Source: Tubiluchus corallicola
Lineage: Eukaryota; Priapulida; Priapulimorpha; Priapulimorphida; Tubiluchidae
Direction of reading: 5' to 3'
Length of the DNA stretch: 50,380 bases
NCBI GenBank assembly: GCA_030141605.1
Contig: JAQGDQ010001274.1
Span: 1-50,380 of the forward strand
Shown: in pieces, positions 35,085 through 45,311 of the stretch
Layout of the letters: each line of letters starts with the position of its first letter
Position numbering within the stretch: the stretch's first letter is position 1
Notes under the pieces: model-generated
Database searches by the model: none
What the model saw: only the letters and a program-made list of their open reading frames with translations
Told to the model about the DNA's origin: nothing
Made by a program: the position numbers and the translations under genes

Positions 35085-35415
35085 TACCACAAATCGAATC
35101 AAATTTATGGCCTTAGAATTCGAATCGAACCGAATTCCAGTATTTTGAATCGAATTCGAATTGATTTTGAAAGATTTTCGAACCACCAGTAAAAGTGATC
35201 TTGCAAAGATCGTGCATATTGCTTGATTTTGAGCTCTGCAGTAAAACCGCTGATAACTTATTTAAAAATTGTGCACAGAAATCAAGACTGAGCTTTGCCA
35301 ATTGCATGATGTTTCAAACTTTTTAATGATAAAGAATGTATGTGGTTGAAGTGCTGAATTATTTGAACCTATAATTTTAGGTTCGAATCGAATTCGAACG
35401 TTCGACGATCACCCA
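35085..35415. mobile_element. Possible DNA-transposon fragment rich in TTCGAAT motifs
   Basis: GAATTCGAATCGAACCGAAT, TTGAATCGAATTCGAATTG and GGTTCGAATCGAATTCGAAC occur at the two sides of a 300-bp stretch. Clusters of this kind are common at the ends of some hAT elements, but I cannot define ends or target duplications. Confidence 0.35.
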
Positions 35416-36389
35416 TATTGGTGGCTGAGATACTGAATACATTTTATTGCATAAACGATTGTAAATATCCTTCTATGTCTTCACTGCTTCCTTACGACCA
35501 CCTGTAGAATTAAGTCTTGGTGAGAATGGTAAGTTGATTCTCTCATGAAAGAATGTCGTCACCCTATGAAACAGCCAGTACAATCCAGAACATGAGAATC
35601 TCGCACAAATGTGTGCATTAGTTCTAGATAAATCAGAATTCGGATAATTCTAGATGTTGTAGTGTTCGGCTGACGGAAAATTTCTTGAACGTTTTGGAAA
35701 AATTAGGATCAAATTGAAATTCTTAATTAATGGCATTTTATTCAACAAACTTGCATTCAAGAAAACTGTAAGGTGTTTGTTTATTAGGACCAATGCTGTT
35801 GCTAGATAGGCTAAACAGGTACAGTTGACGTATTTGAACAAAGATTATAATTTTTTATCTCTTTTTCTCTTTCCTAGCTCACCATTCTGAAATTTATTTA
35901 TGAAAACAAATACTTTGTAGGAATATGGTGGTACAGAACTTATTTCATTGCCATTTATACTAGCATGAATTACACTTGGATTTTTATAGTTTCTCTGAAC
36001 TTGTATTCTTATATTTTCTGCACTTCATGATTGCGCTGAATCGTAATAAAATTTATTGAAGTTCCATACACTCTGTAGTGTACACGTAGAGTGAGTGAAA
36101 AAATATTGCTGTAGTTGAAAGTAGTGCAAATGTGCTAATTAATTTGAATGCACAAATGAGTATCCGGTGTATCTTGCTCTTCAGAATATTGATGTAAAAA
36201 GTTCATTTAATTAATTGCTGATTGTAAATAATTAAATATGTAATTTAGCAAACTGTAAGTGATGGTTCGTAGACTGCTCGACGATCATGACGTCTAATAC
36301 ATATTAGTTCTAGTTTGTTAATGGCTGATTTGTAAAAACACACATTGTGCTGTGCATTTGACTGAATATTTTATTTTGTATTTTTACAG
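35416..36389. other. End of the 4.2-kb intron
   Basis: AT-rich with no recognised feature; ends in the acceptor TGTATTTTTACAG. Confidence 0.45.
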
Positions 36390-36453
36390 GCTCTAGGCAA
36401 CTTGTATTTTGTTCACGAAAGCGTAAAAAATGTCCATTTATGGGATTTTCGGG
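36390..36453 (+). CDS. INPP5A: INPP5A exon (ALGNLYFVHESVKNVHLWDFR)
   Basis: A 64-bp exon, phase 0 in and phase 1 out, donor GTACGT. It encodes ALGNLYFVHES and VKNVHLWDFR, matching human ALGSFYFLHES and LKNIYQFDFK. Confidence 0.93.
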
Positions 36454-36660
36454 GTACGTATGCAAATTCTGCACCGTGTTAAAGTTTTGCTCGTATCTTT
36501 CCTCGGGAAATTTCGCATCCTGGCACCTCCGTCTTTGTGACGTCCCCGTGCTTACCTCCATTTCTTTTTTCCTTCGCATTATCATTATCATTTTTCTTCA
36601 TCTTCTTGCATCATTGTGAATTTTTGCAAATCTGTTTGAGCATTTGTAGTAGCCTACATT
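36454..36660. other. Start of the 2.4-kb intron
   Basis: No recognised feature. Pyrimidine-rich near 36560-36610. Confidence 0.4.
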
Positions 36661-37310
36661 CAGACGCGCACGCATGCACGCACGCACGCGCACACACACA
36701 CACACACCAGGGATGTTACCTTTCGTTTCGGTTTACCGATAATTGCACTTTCGATTGAGTTTCGTTTTCGTCGAAAATTATTAAATTTTCGAACTTTCTG
36801 TAATTTTCTGTAGCATTTTTCCAAGGTTTTAGTAGTGTTTAGCCCTCTTACGTTTTTTCTGCTAAATGTTAAAAATCGCTGAAAAGTTTTGGTTAAAATG
36901 GTTGAAGTAAAGCATAAATATCGTTTATTTAACTTTTTATACCATTTGTAGCATGCTTTTTATAGCAATATGGCGTATCTCCAGCGCTGACGACCGCGAA
37001 GCTTTAGAAACAATCAACCGAAATATCAAAGCGTAAAAATTTGAAGATCTTTCACCATTGCTTTACCTTTTTAGTTCATCGAACTTGTGCCCGAGTAAAT
37101 ATGAGCAAATAAGTAAAAGCCAAGTATTTCATTTATTTCACAATGTTTTCAGTTTGGATAGTAGTTGGTTTTTTGCGAAAATGATTTCTGTTCGGTTCCA
37201 TTTCGGTATCGGTTTTCTATGCTTCTTTAATTTCGGTTTCTGTTTGTAGTTTCAGCTTCGGTAACGTCCCTGACACGCACACACATGCACGCACACGCAC
37301 GCATACACAC
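36661..37310 (+). mobile_element. hAT MITE inserted in a CA microsatellite
   Basis: The element spans 36708-37272 (565 bp). The left end is CAGGGATGTTACC and the right end is GGTAACGTCCCTG. Internal subterminal motifs built on TTTCGGTTT lie near both ends. CA/GCAC repeats lie on both sides, and the 8 bases next to each end are ACACACAC and ACACGCAC, a near-perfect target duplication. The transposon therefore split one microsatellite in two. Confidence 0.88.
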
Positions 37311-38426
37311 GATGCTGTTGCTAAACCTGAAGTTTTTGGATTTATTCAAGGAAAACTGGTAACCATAAAGGTTTATTGTAGCAAAAATTATCCATTACAT
37401 CCATAAACCTGCATTATTGCTGCACTTTAAAATAGTTGTTGTCTGAAATGAAATTCATCTATTTTGAGAATTTGTGCTTGTTGTTTGCCTTGAATCAGGT
37501 ATTTCTATGTAATCTTTGACCCAAGGCAGAATAATATTCTGCTAAACGCAATTAATATTTTGCTGCTAGTAAAAAAGTTTCCTAGTACATCATAAAGACA
37601 TAAAAACCTTGTTAAATGGTTGAAAAATATGCTGACTTTGCTTTGACCTCCAATTCAAATGCAATATTAAACACTTTGATACGATGTAATTGGTGCATTT
37701 TCATTTATCTAGATGTTTCTGTTTTAAATTTTTATTCTTTTTTTTTGATATTACCTTAATTGCAAGAAAGTTTATCACAAAATTTAATTTTCCTGATGTT
37801 AGTTGTGAAAAAGTTCCTCTGCTGTTTCATATTTTCTGATATTGGCTATTTCATCTTTTAAATTGGAACTTGACCAGTTCACAATTATTGCACTTGTTTT
37901 GTCTTTATGAATTTGGTCAATAAATCTTAGGCCTGTCAATTCGTGTCAGCTAGAGCCGTAATTACAGTATTTCATGACTTGGGAGGTTTCATTAGAGTTG
38001 GGGTGTAAATTTTAATTAAACCGCATGTAACTACTGTAGCCAGTGTTATTAAAAATTAATGCTACATGGCAGTCAGTCGTAAACGCGTATTGTTAATCAT
38101 TATTGCGTAGGGCAGACGCCGATTCTGTTGTTTGTTACTGTGAAACCGTATTGAAAGAAAATTTTGTTCAATCTTACATTTGCAATCCAAGTAGCTGCCA
38201 TTTCCATCTGCTTAGGTTTATGATAAAACTGTTTCGATGGCGGTTTTTCTCAGAATTGCCTTAACGTTGTCCGATTATGTCTACACGTATATGAAGAGCT
38301 GATTATATATGCAAAAAACATAAATACGATCAAGAAGCAGTTAAATGAAAGACATAAAAGTAGGAGGAAAAATAATCCCAAAAAGACATAAGTGAATGGG
38401 CGTGGCAATAACCAGCAGTTTTCTCG
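37311..38426. other. Intron sequence without recognised feature
   Basis: AT-rich unique-looking sequence. Confidence 0.4.
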
Positions 38427-38657
38427 ATGTTAGGCAATGGTTGGTTCTTAATGTGTGACTATTTTGTGGTTAGTTTAGATGAACATACTGTCTGTCGAAG
38501 GGCAGAGTTTTGTAAGTATGTCTAGGGACTGTTAATTCACGGTGTTAGGCAATTGTTGGTTCTCAAAGTGTGACTACTTTGTGGTTAGTTTAGATGAACA
38601 TACTGTCTGTAGAAGGGCAGAGTTTTGTAAGTGTGTCTAGGGACTATTAATTCAGGT
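38427..38657. repeat. Tandem duplication of about 115 bp
   Basis: Two adjacent copies sharing GTTAGGCAATnGTTGGTTCT and GTGGTTAGTTTAGATGAACA, each ending near TCTAGGGACT. Confidence 0.88.
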
Positions 38658-38887
38658 AGACATCTGCTTAATATAGACAAGGCAGCAGTTCCTGCACAGC
38701 ATAATGCTTAGGAACTAATCTTCTAAAAAGCGGAAATTATAAGTTGAGTGTCAGATGGGTTTTTGTTAGGCGTATTATTGTAAAACAATGCATTACTAAA
38801 ATAATACATCACTATCCCCTAAAGAGTAAGAGTTTATTATGGTATTTTGTGTAGCTTTTGTTTATAATAAATATTTTCTCATTTCAG
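38658..38887. other. End of the 2.4-kb intron
   Basis: Leads to the acceptor TTCTCATTTCAG. Confidence 0.45.
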
Positions 38888-38919
38888 AATCACGGTTTAA
38901 AGTTTTGGACGATCGACAG
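38888..38919 (+). CDS. INPP5A: INPP5A micro-exon (ESRFKVLDDRQ)
   Basis: A 32-bp exon, phase 1 in and phase 0 out, donor GTGAGA. With the last base of the previous exon it encodes ESRFKVLDDRQ, aligning with human AKKYKKVTGKE. The residues are weakly conserved, but phase, splice sites and position fit exactly between the neighbouring exons. Confidence 0.85.
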
Positions 38920-39231
38920 GTGAGATTAATTAGCTTAATCTGTACAATGTGCAACCGTAAAACTAAGTCGCTAGAACTAACACTATTGCAATGTTTCACA
39001 CTACACCTTTCACACTACACGTTTGACACTATGCTTCGTAACATAGAATTGCAATGTTGCTGTGTCATGTTGTTGTGCTGCATCTGGTATCAGTATCAAC
39101 TTGACGTCAAATTTTGACGTTGTAGGGTTGCAATAAAGCAGCATTGCAAGTTACCACCTCGTTTGCTGGTGTTGTAAATAATAGTGTCTGAACTCCTTTC
39201 ACTACATTGTCATGTTTTGCTGCTATAGAAA
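38920..39231. other. Start of the 2.8-kb intron
   Basis: Short imperfect repeats of TTTCACACTACAC occur near 38995-39030. Nothing else recognised. Confidence 0.4.
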
Positions 39232-39815
39232 TCAATGCCAGAAAGCAGTATTGCAAGTGACAGGCATCGCATTATTACAACACGCAGTATTGCAAGTGAC
39301 AGACATTGCATTATTACAACATGCAGTATTGCAAGTGACAGACATTGCATTATTACAACATGCAGTATTGCAAGTGACAGACATTGCATTATTACAACAT
39401 GCAGTATTGCAAGTGACAGACATTGCATTATTACAACATGCAGTATTGCAAGTGACGGACTTTGCATTATTACAACATGCAGTATTGCAAGTGACAGACA
39501 TTGCATTATTGCCACATGCAGTATTGCAAGTGACAGACATTGCATTATTACAACATGCAGTATTGCAAATGACAGACATTACATTATTACATCATGCAGT
39601 ATTGCAAGTGACAGACATTGCATTATTACATCATGCAGTATTGCAAGTGACAGACATTGCATTATTACATCATGCAGTATTACAAGTGACAGACATCGCA
39701 TTATTACATCATGCAGTATTGCAAGTGACAGACATTGCATTATTACAACATGCAGTATTGCAAGTGACAGACATTGCATTATTGCCACATGCAGTATTGC
39801 AAGTGGCAGGCATTG
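39232..39815. repeat. 39-bp tandem repeat, about 15 copies
   Basis: The unit is CAGTATTGCAAGTGACAGAC then ATTGCATTATTACAACATG. Units in the second half carry ATCATG instead of ACATG. The length is a multiple of three, so frames of more than 200 codons run through on the plus strand and about 115 on the minus strand; none is a gene. Confidence 0.96.
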
Positions 39816-40315
39816 CATTTCCATGCTTTGCACACTACAAGAATCAATGTCAAATTATGTATTGCTAGTGGCAGGCACTGCATTGTTACAAGATGCTACA
39901 CTGCAGTTTAGGCATCGCATTTCCATGCTTTGCACACTACAAAGTCAGTGTTAAATGATGTATTGCTAGTGGCAGGCATTGCATTGTTACAAGATGCTAC
40001 ACTGCAGTTTAGGCATCGCATTTCCATGCTTTGCACACTACAAAGTCAGTGTTAAATGATGTATTGCTAGTGGCAGCATTGCATTGTTACAAGATGCTAC
40101 ACTACAGTTTAGCATTGCATTTCCATGCTTTGCACACTACAAAGTCAGTGTTAAATGATGTATTGCTAGTGGCAGGCATTGCATTGTTATGAGATGCTAC
40201 ACTGCAGTTTAGGCATTGCTTTTCCATGCTTTGCACACTACAAAGTCAGTGTTAAATGATGTATTGCTAGTGGCAGGCATTGCATTGTTACAAGATGCTA
40301 CACTGCAACTGCTAG
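39811..40315. repeat. 101-bp tandem repeat, 5 copies, related to the 39-bp array
   Basis: Units start GCATTGCATTTCCATGCTTT and contain TATTGCTAGTGGCAGGCATTGCATTGTTACAAGATG, a diverged form of the 39-bp unit. It follows the 39-bp array without a gap. Confidence 0.9.
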
Positions 40316-40703
40316 TCACCAGAGTTTAGCTTTGCAGGTGGCGCCATCAAATTACAGCATTACGACAAATTCAAACATGATTTTTCAAAGTGAAAACAAT
40401 TATTTCTTAATTCCGTGTATTACTAAATTACTGTATCATGGAAAATATTGCGAGTGGAATTTTTACGAACTGAATTTCAAGGCCTGGTTTGTAAAGTGAT
40501 ATTTTTGCAATGCACCATTCCAAGCAAATTAGGCAAGTTAAAGATTGATAAGCATTTATGGAAGCCTTTATTTCATATTCATTGGTATTAGTTACTGTTT
40601 AGTGATGCTTTAATATAGTAAAGCACATTGCCGATTAATAATGGTAACCGCCTGCATTCTTTTTCAACAGTAATCTTAATAAAACGTGACTTTGCTCAAC
40701 AGG
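40316..40703. other. Intron sequence without recognised feature
   Basis: AT-rich. Confidence 0.4.
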
Positions 40704-41052
40704 ATACTGAACACTTTATAATCTTGATCACAGTTTTTCTTAGTTCTCGCTGCATTTCATCTTTCATTCACTACTCCCCCCCCCCCACTTTTATGTATAT
40801 ATTATCATTATTTCAATTATTAATCACTTCTTTAAGATTTCCACGTGCAGTTTGGCCTGTCAAGCTACGCTTTTAGGCTCAAACTGTATGCATCAAAATT
40901 ACTCTGTAATGCAATTTGCACATGTATATGCTGCATAAGAATCTCCTTTGTAATTTCTGGATAATGTTGCATTTATATTTATATTTACTTCAGTGAAATT
41001 ATCGGTATTTTTATTATAACTGTTAGATGCAGAGTGGAAATAAATAAATAAA
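40704..41052 (+). mobile_element. Retroelement 3' tail, copy 1
   Basis: About 350 bp closely matching 49915-50262 in the same orientation. Shared segments include a C-run followed by TTATGTATATATTATCATTA, CAGTTTGGCCTGTC, ATATGCTGCATAAGAATCTC and ATTATAACTGTTAGATGCAG. Both copies end in A-rich (AAATAA)-type tails, which suggests the 3' end of a 5'-truncated LINE or a SINE. No coding part is present, so the family is not known. Confidence 0.7.
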
Positions 41053-41200
41053 CTTATAAAAACTTATAAATATACCCTGTTAATAATATTGTCTGTACTT
41101 TTATAAAAACTTATAAATATACCCTGTTAATAATATTGTCTGTACTTTTATAAAAACTTATAAATATACCCTGTTAATAATATTGTCTGTACTTTTAACA
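41053..41200. repeat. 48-bp tandem repeat, 3 copies
   Basis: Units contain AACTTATAAATATACCCTGT and TAATAATATTGTCTGTACTT. They begin at the A-rich tail of the preceding retroelement. Confidence 0.92.
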
Positions 41201-41706
41201 GTGTATACAAGAACTTACATTTACTAATGCTTTTATTATTAGTGTAATTTATTCATCTGGAAATTTTTGCGTCAAGGCTTCCTCGCAGAATTCACCAAAA
41301 ATTTCCACTACGCATTAATTTTACATTTTACTTTGTAGAGAATTTTTTGCTATGCCTGTCCTATTTCTATCACTTGTGGTATATTTCCAGTCTGATTTGA
41401 AATATGATGCATGCATTTGTAGTTTTGTAAAGAAACTTTAACTGCCAAACAATGTCATCGGAAAGAAAAACTGACGACAGATCCTTGTGCAGCTCTCATT
41501 TTTGAATTGAAAAACTGGTAAAACTTTTGTAGTTTCCAAGCGTCTTGGCAGCTGATTTGAAACCTATCTTTTTTTCAATGCGCGCATTTGTGTAGGATTC
41601 TGTGTAGCATCTGTTGTTGTCTCACAGAAATGCTATTTTAATTGCTGCGCTCTCACTTTAGCGAAACGACCTGCCGGTGTAATGAAAATCCCATTTTGCT
41701 TTTCAG
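41201..41706. other. End of the 2.8-kb intron
   Basis: No recognised feature; ends in the acceptor TTGCTTTTCAG. Confidence 0.45.
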
Positions 41707-41778
41707 ATCTACTCGGGCAATATAGAAGACATACCCACTAAAGAAAAGGACAAATTTCCTCAACACTTCTTCCCTGAG
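41707..41778 (+). CDS. INPP5A: INPP5A exon (KEKDKFPQHFFPE)
   Basis: A 72-bp exon, phase 0 at both ends, donor GTAACT. It encodes IYSGNIEDIPT and KEKDKFPQHFFPE, matching human IYSDTLESTPMLEKEKFPQDYFPE. The conserved IYS start and KFPQ--FPE end make the identification strong. Confidence 0.95.
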
Positions 41779-43249
41779 GTAACTATTTTGCATTTCAACA
41801 GCTGAGCGAAATGGTGAGAAATACCGGTACGGTTTGCATACTTTCCTGACAGCACCTGCCATGTTGTTTAATGTCTGTTACTTTATTTCAATATTACAGG
41901 CAATATTATCACAGCTCATCCAAAAGTGAGGGTGGTGACAGTGAGTTAGCTAGTAAGAATTCAGAAATTTATGTGTCTTTACACATTTCGACAAAAGAAA
42001 CTTGCTAACTAAGATTCACAAAGTTTATTAACTGAGTTTCATCTTGCAAACAAGAAGTCTAGTACCGCCAGTCCTTCCGCGATTGGATTTGTATCAACTG
42101 TTTTCATTTTTTTCGGCATTTTGGTATCATGTTTGTCGAAATTTACTTGGCGTTTTTCTGTTCATAAGATAGTCTAGTCTACACTAGGTCGGTTCTGTGC
42201 AACAGTTTCTTGAATGCATTTTGTCTAAAACATATTATAGTAATATTTTTACATGATTCTGTCTTTTTGATGGGTGGCCAATCTTCAAAGGTCTTCTTAA
42301 CTGATGGCAGTAGAGTAAGCTTAAATCTTATGTACTCTCTGCCAATTTTAGACAGGACATGATAATTTAGCCAGGTAGATATTATGCAAAGCACAAGGAT
42401 TATCATTAAGTAAATACTGTAAACATTGGTAGTCAAGATGATACATCAATAAGTATCTTGCATGGACTTATCATACTAAAAAATATACTCATGTCTACTT
42501 GCTGCTGAAAGGACTAAAATAATTTGTCAGTTTATGTAGAAATGATAGCAAAGATTTATTTTAATGTTAGTAATTGTAGAGTAATAAAAAATAATCGAAA
42601 ACAACAATGGAAAGAGTTTTTGCTGTTTAAAGTCACTTTTGTAAAATCAATCCCCGCTATGTACATTTCTGAAGTCCATCTGTCGGCAGCTAGTCTGTCG
42701 TCTGGATGACTAATTCGAGGTCTAGTAGCAGCCCAATAAATTTGTTCTTCCGACGGAAATTCAGAAAATCATATAAATTTGCCGTAAAATTTGTTAGCGA
42801 GCAACATTGCGTTCCGATCAAGTTGACTTCGTCATTCATCAAATGCTTTGAGATTGAAAAATGTGGAGCGGAATTTGTGAAATTAATTTTGCTTCAAGGC
42901 AATTTGAAGGACTTGTGGTGGAGCTTAACCTGCTTCAAAATTCTCTCGATTTGCTAAATTAGAATCGGTCAAAATTGCTTTGGTCCCGCGTTCAAGTCTC
43001 TTGTTGCTTGTAGGATGGTCAAAGTTGAGCATCATCAACTACGTTCATTAACTTGTTGCAATAACATGTTTGTTTAAAATTAATCTAGCCTTCCATTTTG
43101 TGTTGCAACTGAGCAAATATTTACTCCGAAGTCAAAATTTTCTGGAAAATGTTATGCAGTTAGCCGTTGCAGGACTTTTTTAGTTTGTGTTATAAATGTC
43201 TTTAAATATCTAATACAGTTAGAGATAAGCTGATAAGTTTTTCCATCTT
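41779..43249. other. 2.3-kb intron, first part
   Basis: Unique-looking sequence. Small frames at 42180-42960 show no recognisable family. Confidence 0.4.
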
Positions 43250-43932
43250 TTAAAGGAAGACTGGACGATTGTTTAGACTCAATCTCATTTAATTTACTGT
43301 TCAAAATATACTTTCTCTTGCCTATAAAGTTAACAATTGTTCCTTATAGTTGAATAATTAGCCTTAGAAAGTTAATTAACGGCAACCGAACACAGCTATT
43401 GCTTACGTCAGGAACTAACCACAGTTTGTGCAATGGCAGGCGTTTTCCCTTGCGCATCAAGTACATTTGCATAAGTGTGACAGTACTGTTTAGACGCGTG
43501 ACGTCACGAAAAATGGGCTTTACATCATATGACATCAGAAACTAACCATAGTTTGTGCAATGGCAGGCGTCTTCCCTTGTGCGTCAAGCACGTTTGCATA
43601 AGTGTGACAGTACTGTTTAGACGCGTGACGTCACGAAAAATGGGCTCTACATCATATGACGTCAGAAACTAACACTGCAGTTCATGATTATGATTATCAC
43701 GGTACCACCTTCTATTTGTTGGCCACGTGAATGTGACAAAAAGGCGCCGCTGCCAGTCTTAGTAGATTCACTGAGTCGCTCGTAGCTTTGAAAGTTTAAC
43801 AAAATTTGAGTATCCGAGGTAATTATTATTTAATCTAAGCTTTGATTTAAAGAAAGCTGTTGTAGTTTTCAATATTTTAGAGCATTCTTTATTCGGAACT
43901 AATGTTTACACAATCGTCCGGTTTTCCTTTAA
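43250..43932 (+). mobile_element. TTAA-flanked MITE, copy 4, with internal duplication
   Basis: TTAA at 43250-43253 and 43929-43932; ends AGGAAGACTGGACGATTGT and ACAATCGTCCGGTTTTCCT. It is about 127 bp longer than the other copies because a segment (about 43412-43538) is repeated in tandem (43539-43665). The duplicated segment holds a CRE-like GTGACGTCAC, so this copy has an extra one. Confidence 0.9.
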
Positions 43933-44111
43933 ATTGTTAGCATCGTATTAATTTGTGGCAGTGGCAATACAGTGTGCAGCACATCTATTATGCCAGTGAA
44001 TAAACCCAGTTTTAATTAGTGGCTGCTAGTTGGTAAAGTTACTAATTGTAGTTTTTATGGATTTCAGGATTCGTTGCTACGTTATTAACGAGCTATCATT
44101 TGTATTTTCAG
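43933..44111. other. End of the 2.3-kb intron
   Basis: Leads to the acceptor TTGTATTTTCAG. Confidence 0.45.
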
Positions 44112-44164
44112 TGTAAGTGGTCTAGGAAAGGTTTCCTCAGAACAAGATGGCGGATAGAGGATAG
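44112..44164 (+). CDS. INPP5A: INPP5A exon (CKWSRKGFLRTRWRIEDR)
   Basis: A 53-bp exon, phase 0 in and phase 2 out, donor GTATGT. It encodes CKWSRKGFLRTRWRIED plus two bases of Arg. Human has CKWSRKGFIRTRWCIAD at this place. Confidence 0.95.
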
Positions 44165-44445
44165 GTATGTTTTAAAAACTGTTTTTACTGTTTTTCACTG
44201 ACAACTATACCTGCGCCACTATAGTCGTGTTTCCGCTTTATATTGTTCTTCTGCAAACACGTTTAAGGTTAGCTATGATCAGATAACAAATGTTACTCTT
44301 TGTTCTGTTTGTTTTTAATCAGTTTAGCTGCAGTCGGTAGTACAGTGCAGGAAACTTGTTTTTTATTCTTGTTACTTTGCTTGTCTTTTCATATTGAAAA
44401 TGACAGCATGCATAGTGTGTGTGTGTATTTTAATTATTATTATTA
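44165..44445. other. Start of the 5.1-kb intron
   Basis: No recognised feature before the GTT tract. Confidence 0.4.
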
Positions 44446-44450
44446 CTATT

Positions 44451-44524
<74 letters not shown>

Positions 44525-44685
44525 GTTGCTGTTGCTGTCGTTGTCGTCATCGTTACTGTCATTACTTTTGCTGAAAATAGTTGTTGCTGCTGGTGTTTTT
44601 GCTACGTCTGTTGTTGCCAGCACTGTTGTTATAGTGTTGTTGTTGTTGCTGCTGTTGCTGTTGTCATTGTTGTTGTTGTTGTTAA
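44446..44685. repeat. (GTT)n / (GCT)n trinucleotide repeat
   Basis: A pure GTT run (about 44453-44493) followed by an impure mix of GTT, GCT and GTC triplets to about 44685. Frames reading poly-Val, poly-Cys or poly-Leu are by-products. Confidence 0.95.
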
Positions 44686-45311
44686 TGGGATATTAGTACA
44701 GTAACATATCTACAGAAATTCAACTTTATAATATCCACTCATTTCAGTACGCTTGTAATTATATTACAGTATACAGCATTGTAAGAAGCTATAATAGGTA
44801 TCTTAAAACATAATCTTTAATGAGTTCTTAACCTTTAACTTCACGTTTTCGCTTAGATCTACAGTAGAACCATATTTAAATCTTAAATTTATTCGACTGT
44901 TATTTACATAGTAGCATCGCTTTGGAATTCTCAAGAATGTGCAAGACTGAAATTTTTCTCACTTTCGACTATCTATTAAATAGTTCACAGGCATTGTGCC
45001 ACAAAAATACATTAACAATTTGACGCTTTCATTTTCTCTAAAACCGAATATATATAATTAATGTACTATAAATATATGCTACAGTTACACAGGCTTATTT
45101 CATTCAGAACTAATATGTAACACTGTTCATATGGGTAGAACATTTCCAAAGTGAAATTATACAGCAAAGTTGTTGTATGCTTAGTGTGTGTAAAAGTAAA
45201 AGAGAATGTTTTATTGGAATACTATTTCCTAGCATCTTTTTTACTTCACTGCAGTTGGACGTCATCAAAAGCCTGCTACGTGACTTGTATTAAAATATTG
45301 ATTAATTTCTA
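44686..45311. other. Intron sequence upstream of the 60-bp array
   Basis: AT-rich; ends in GATTAATTTCTAG just before the array, which resembles a splice acceptor by chance or otherwise. Confidence 0.4.

Noticed and set aside
39212-39954. 218- and 239-codon plus frames in the 39-bp array
   Set aside because: Unit length is divisible by three and both overlapping frames are open, so they are repeat by-products.
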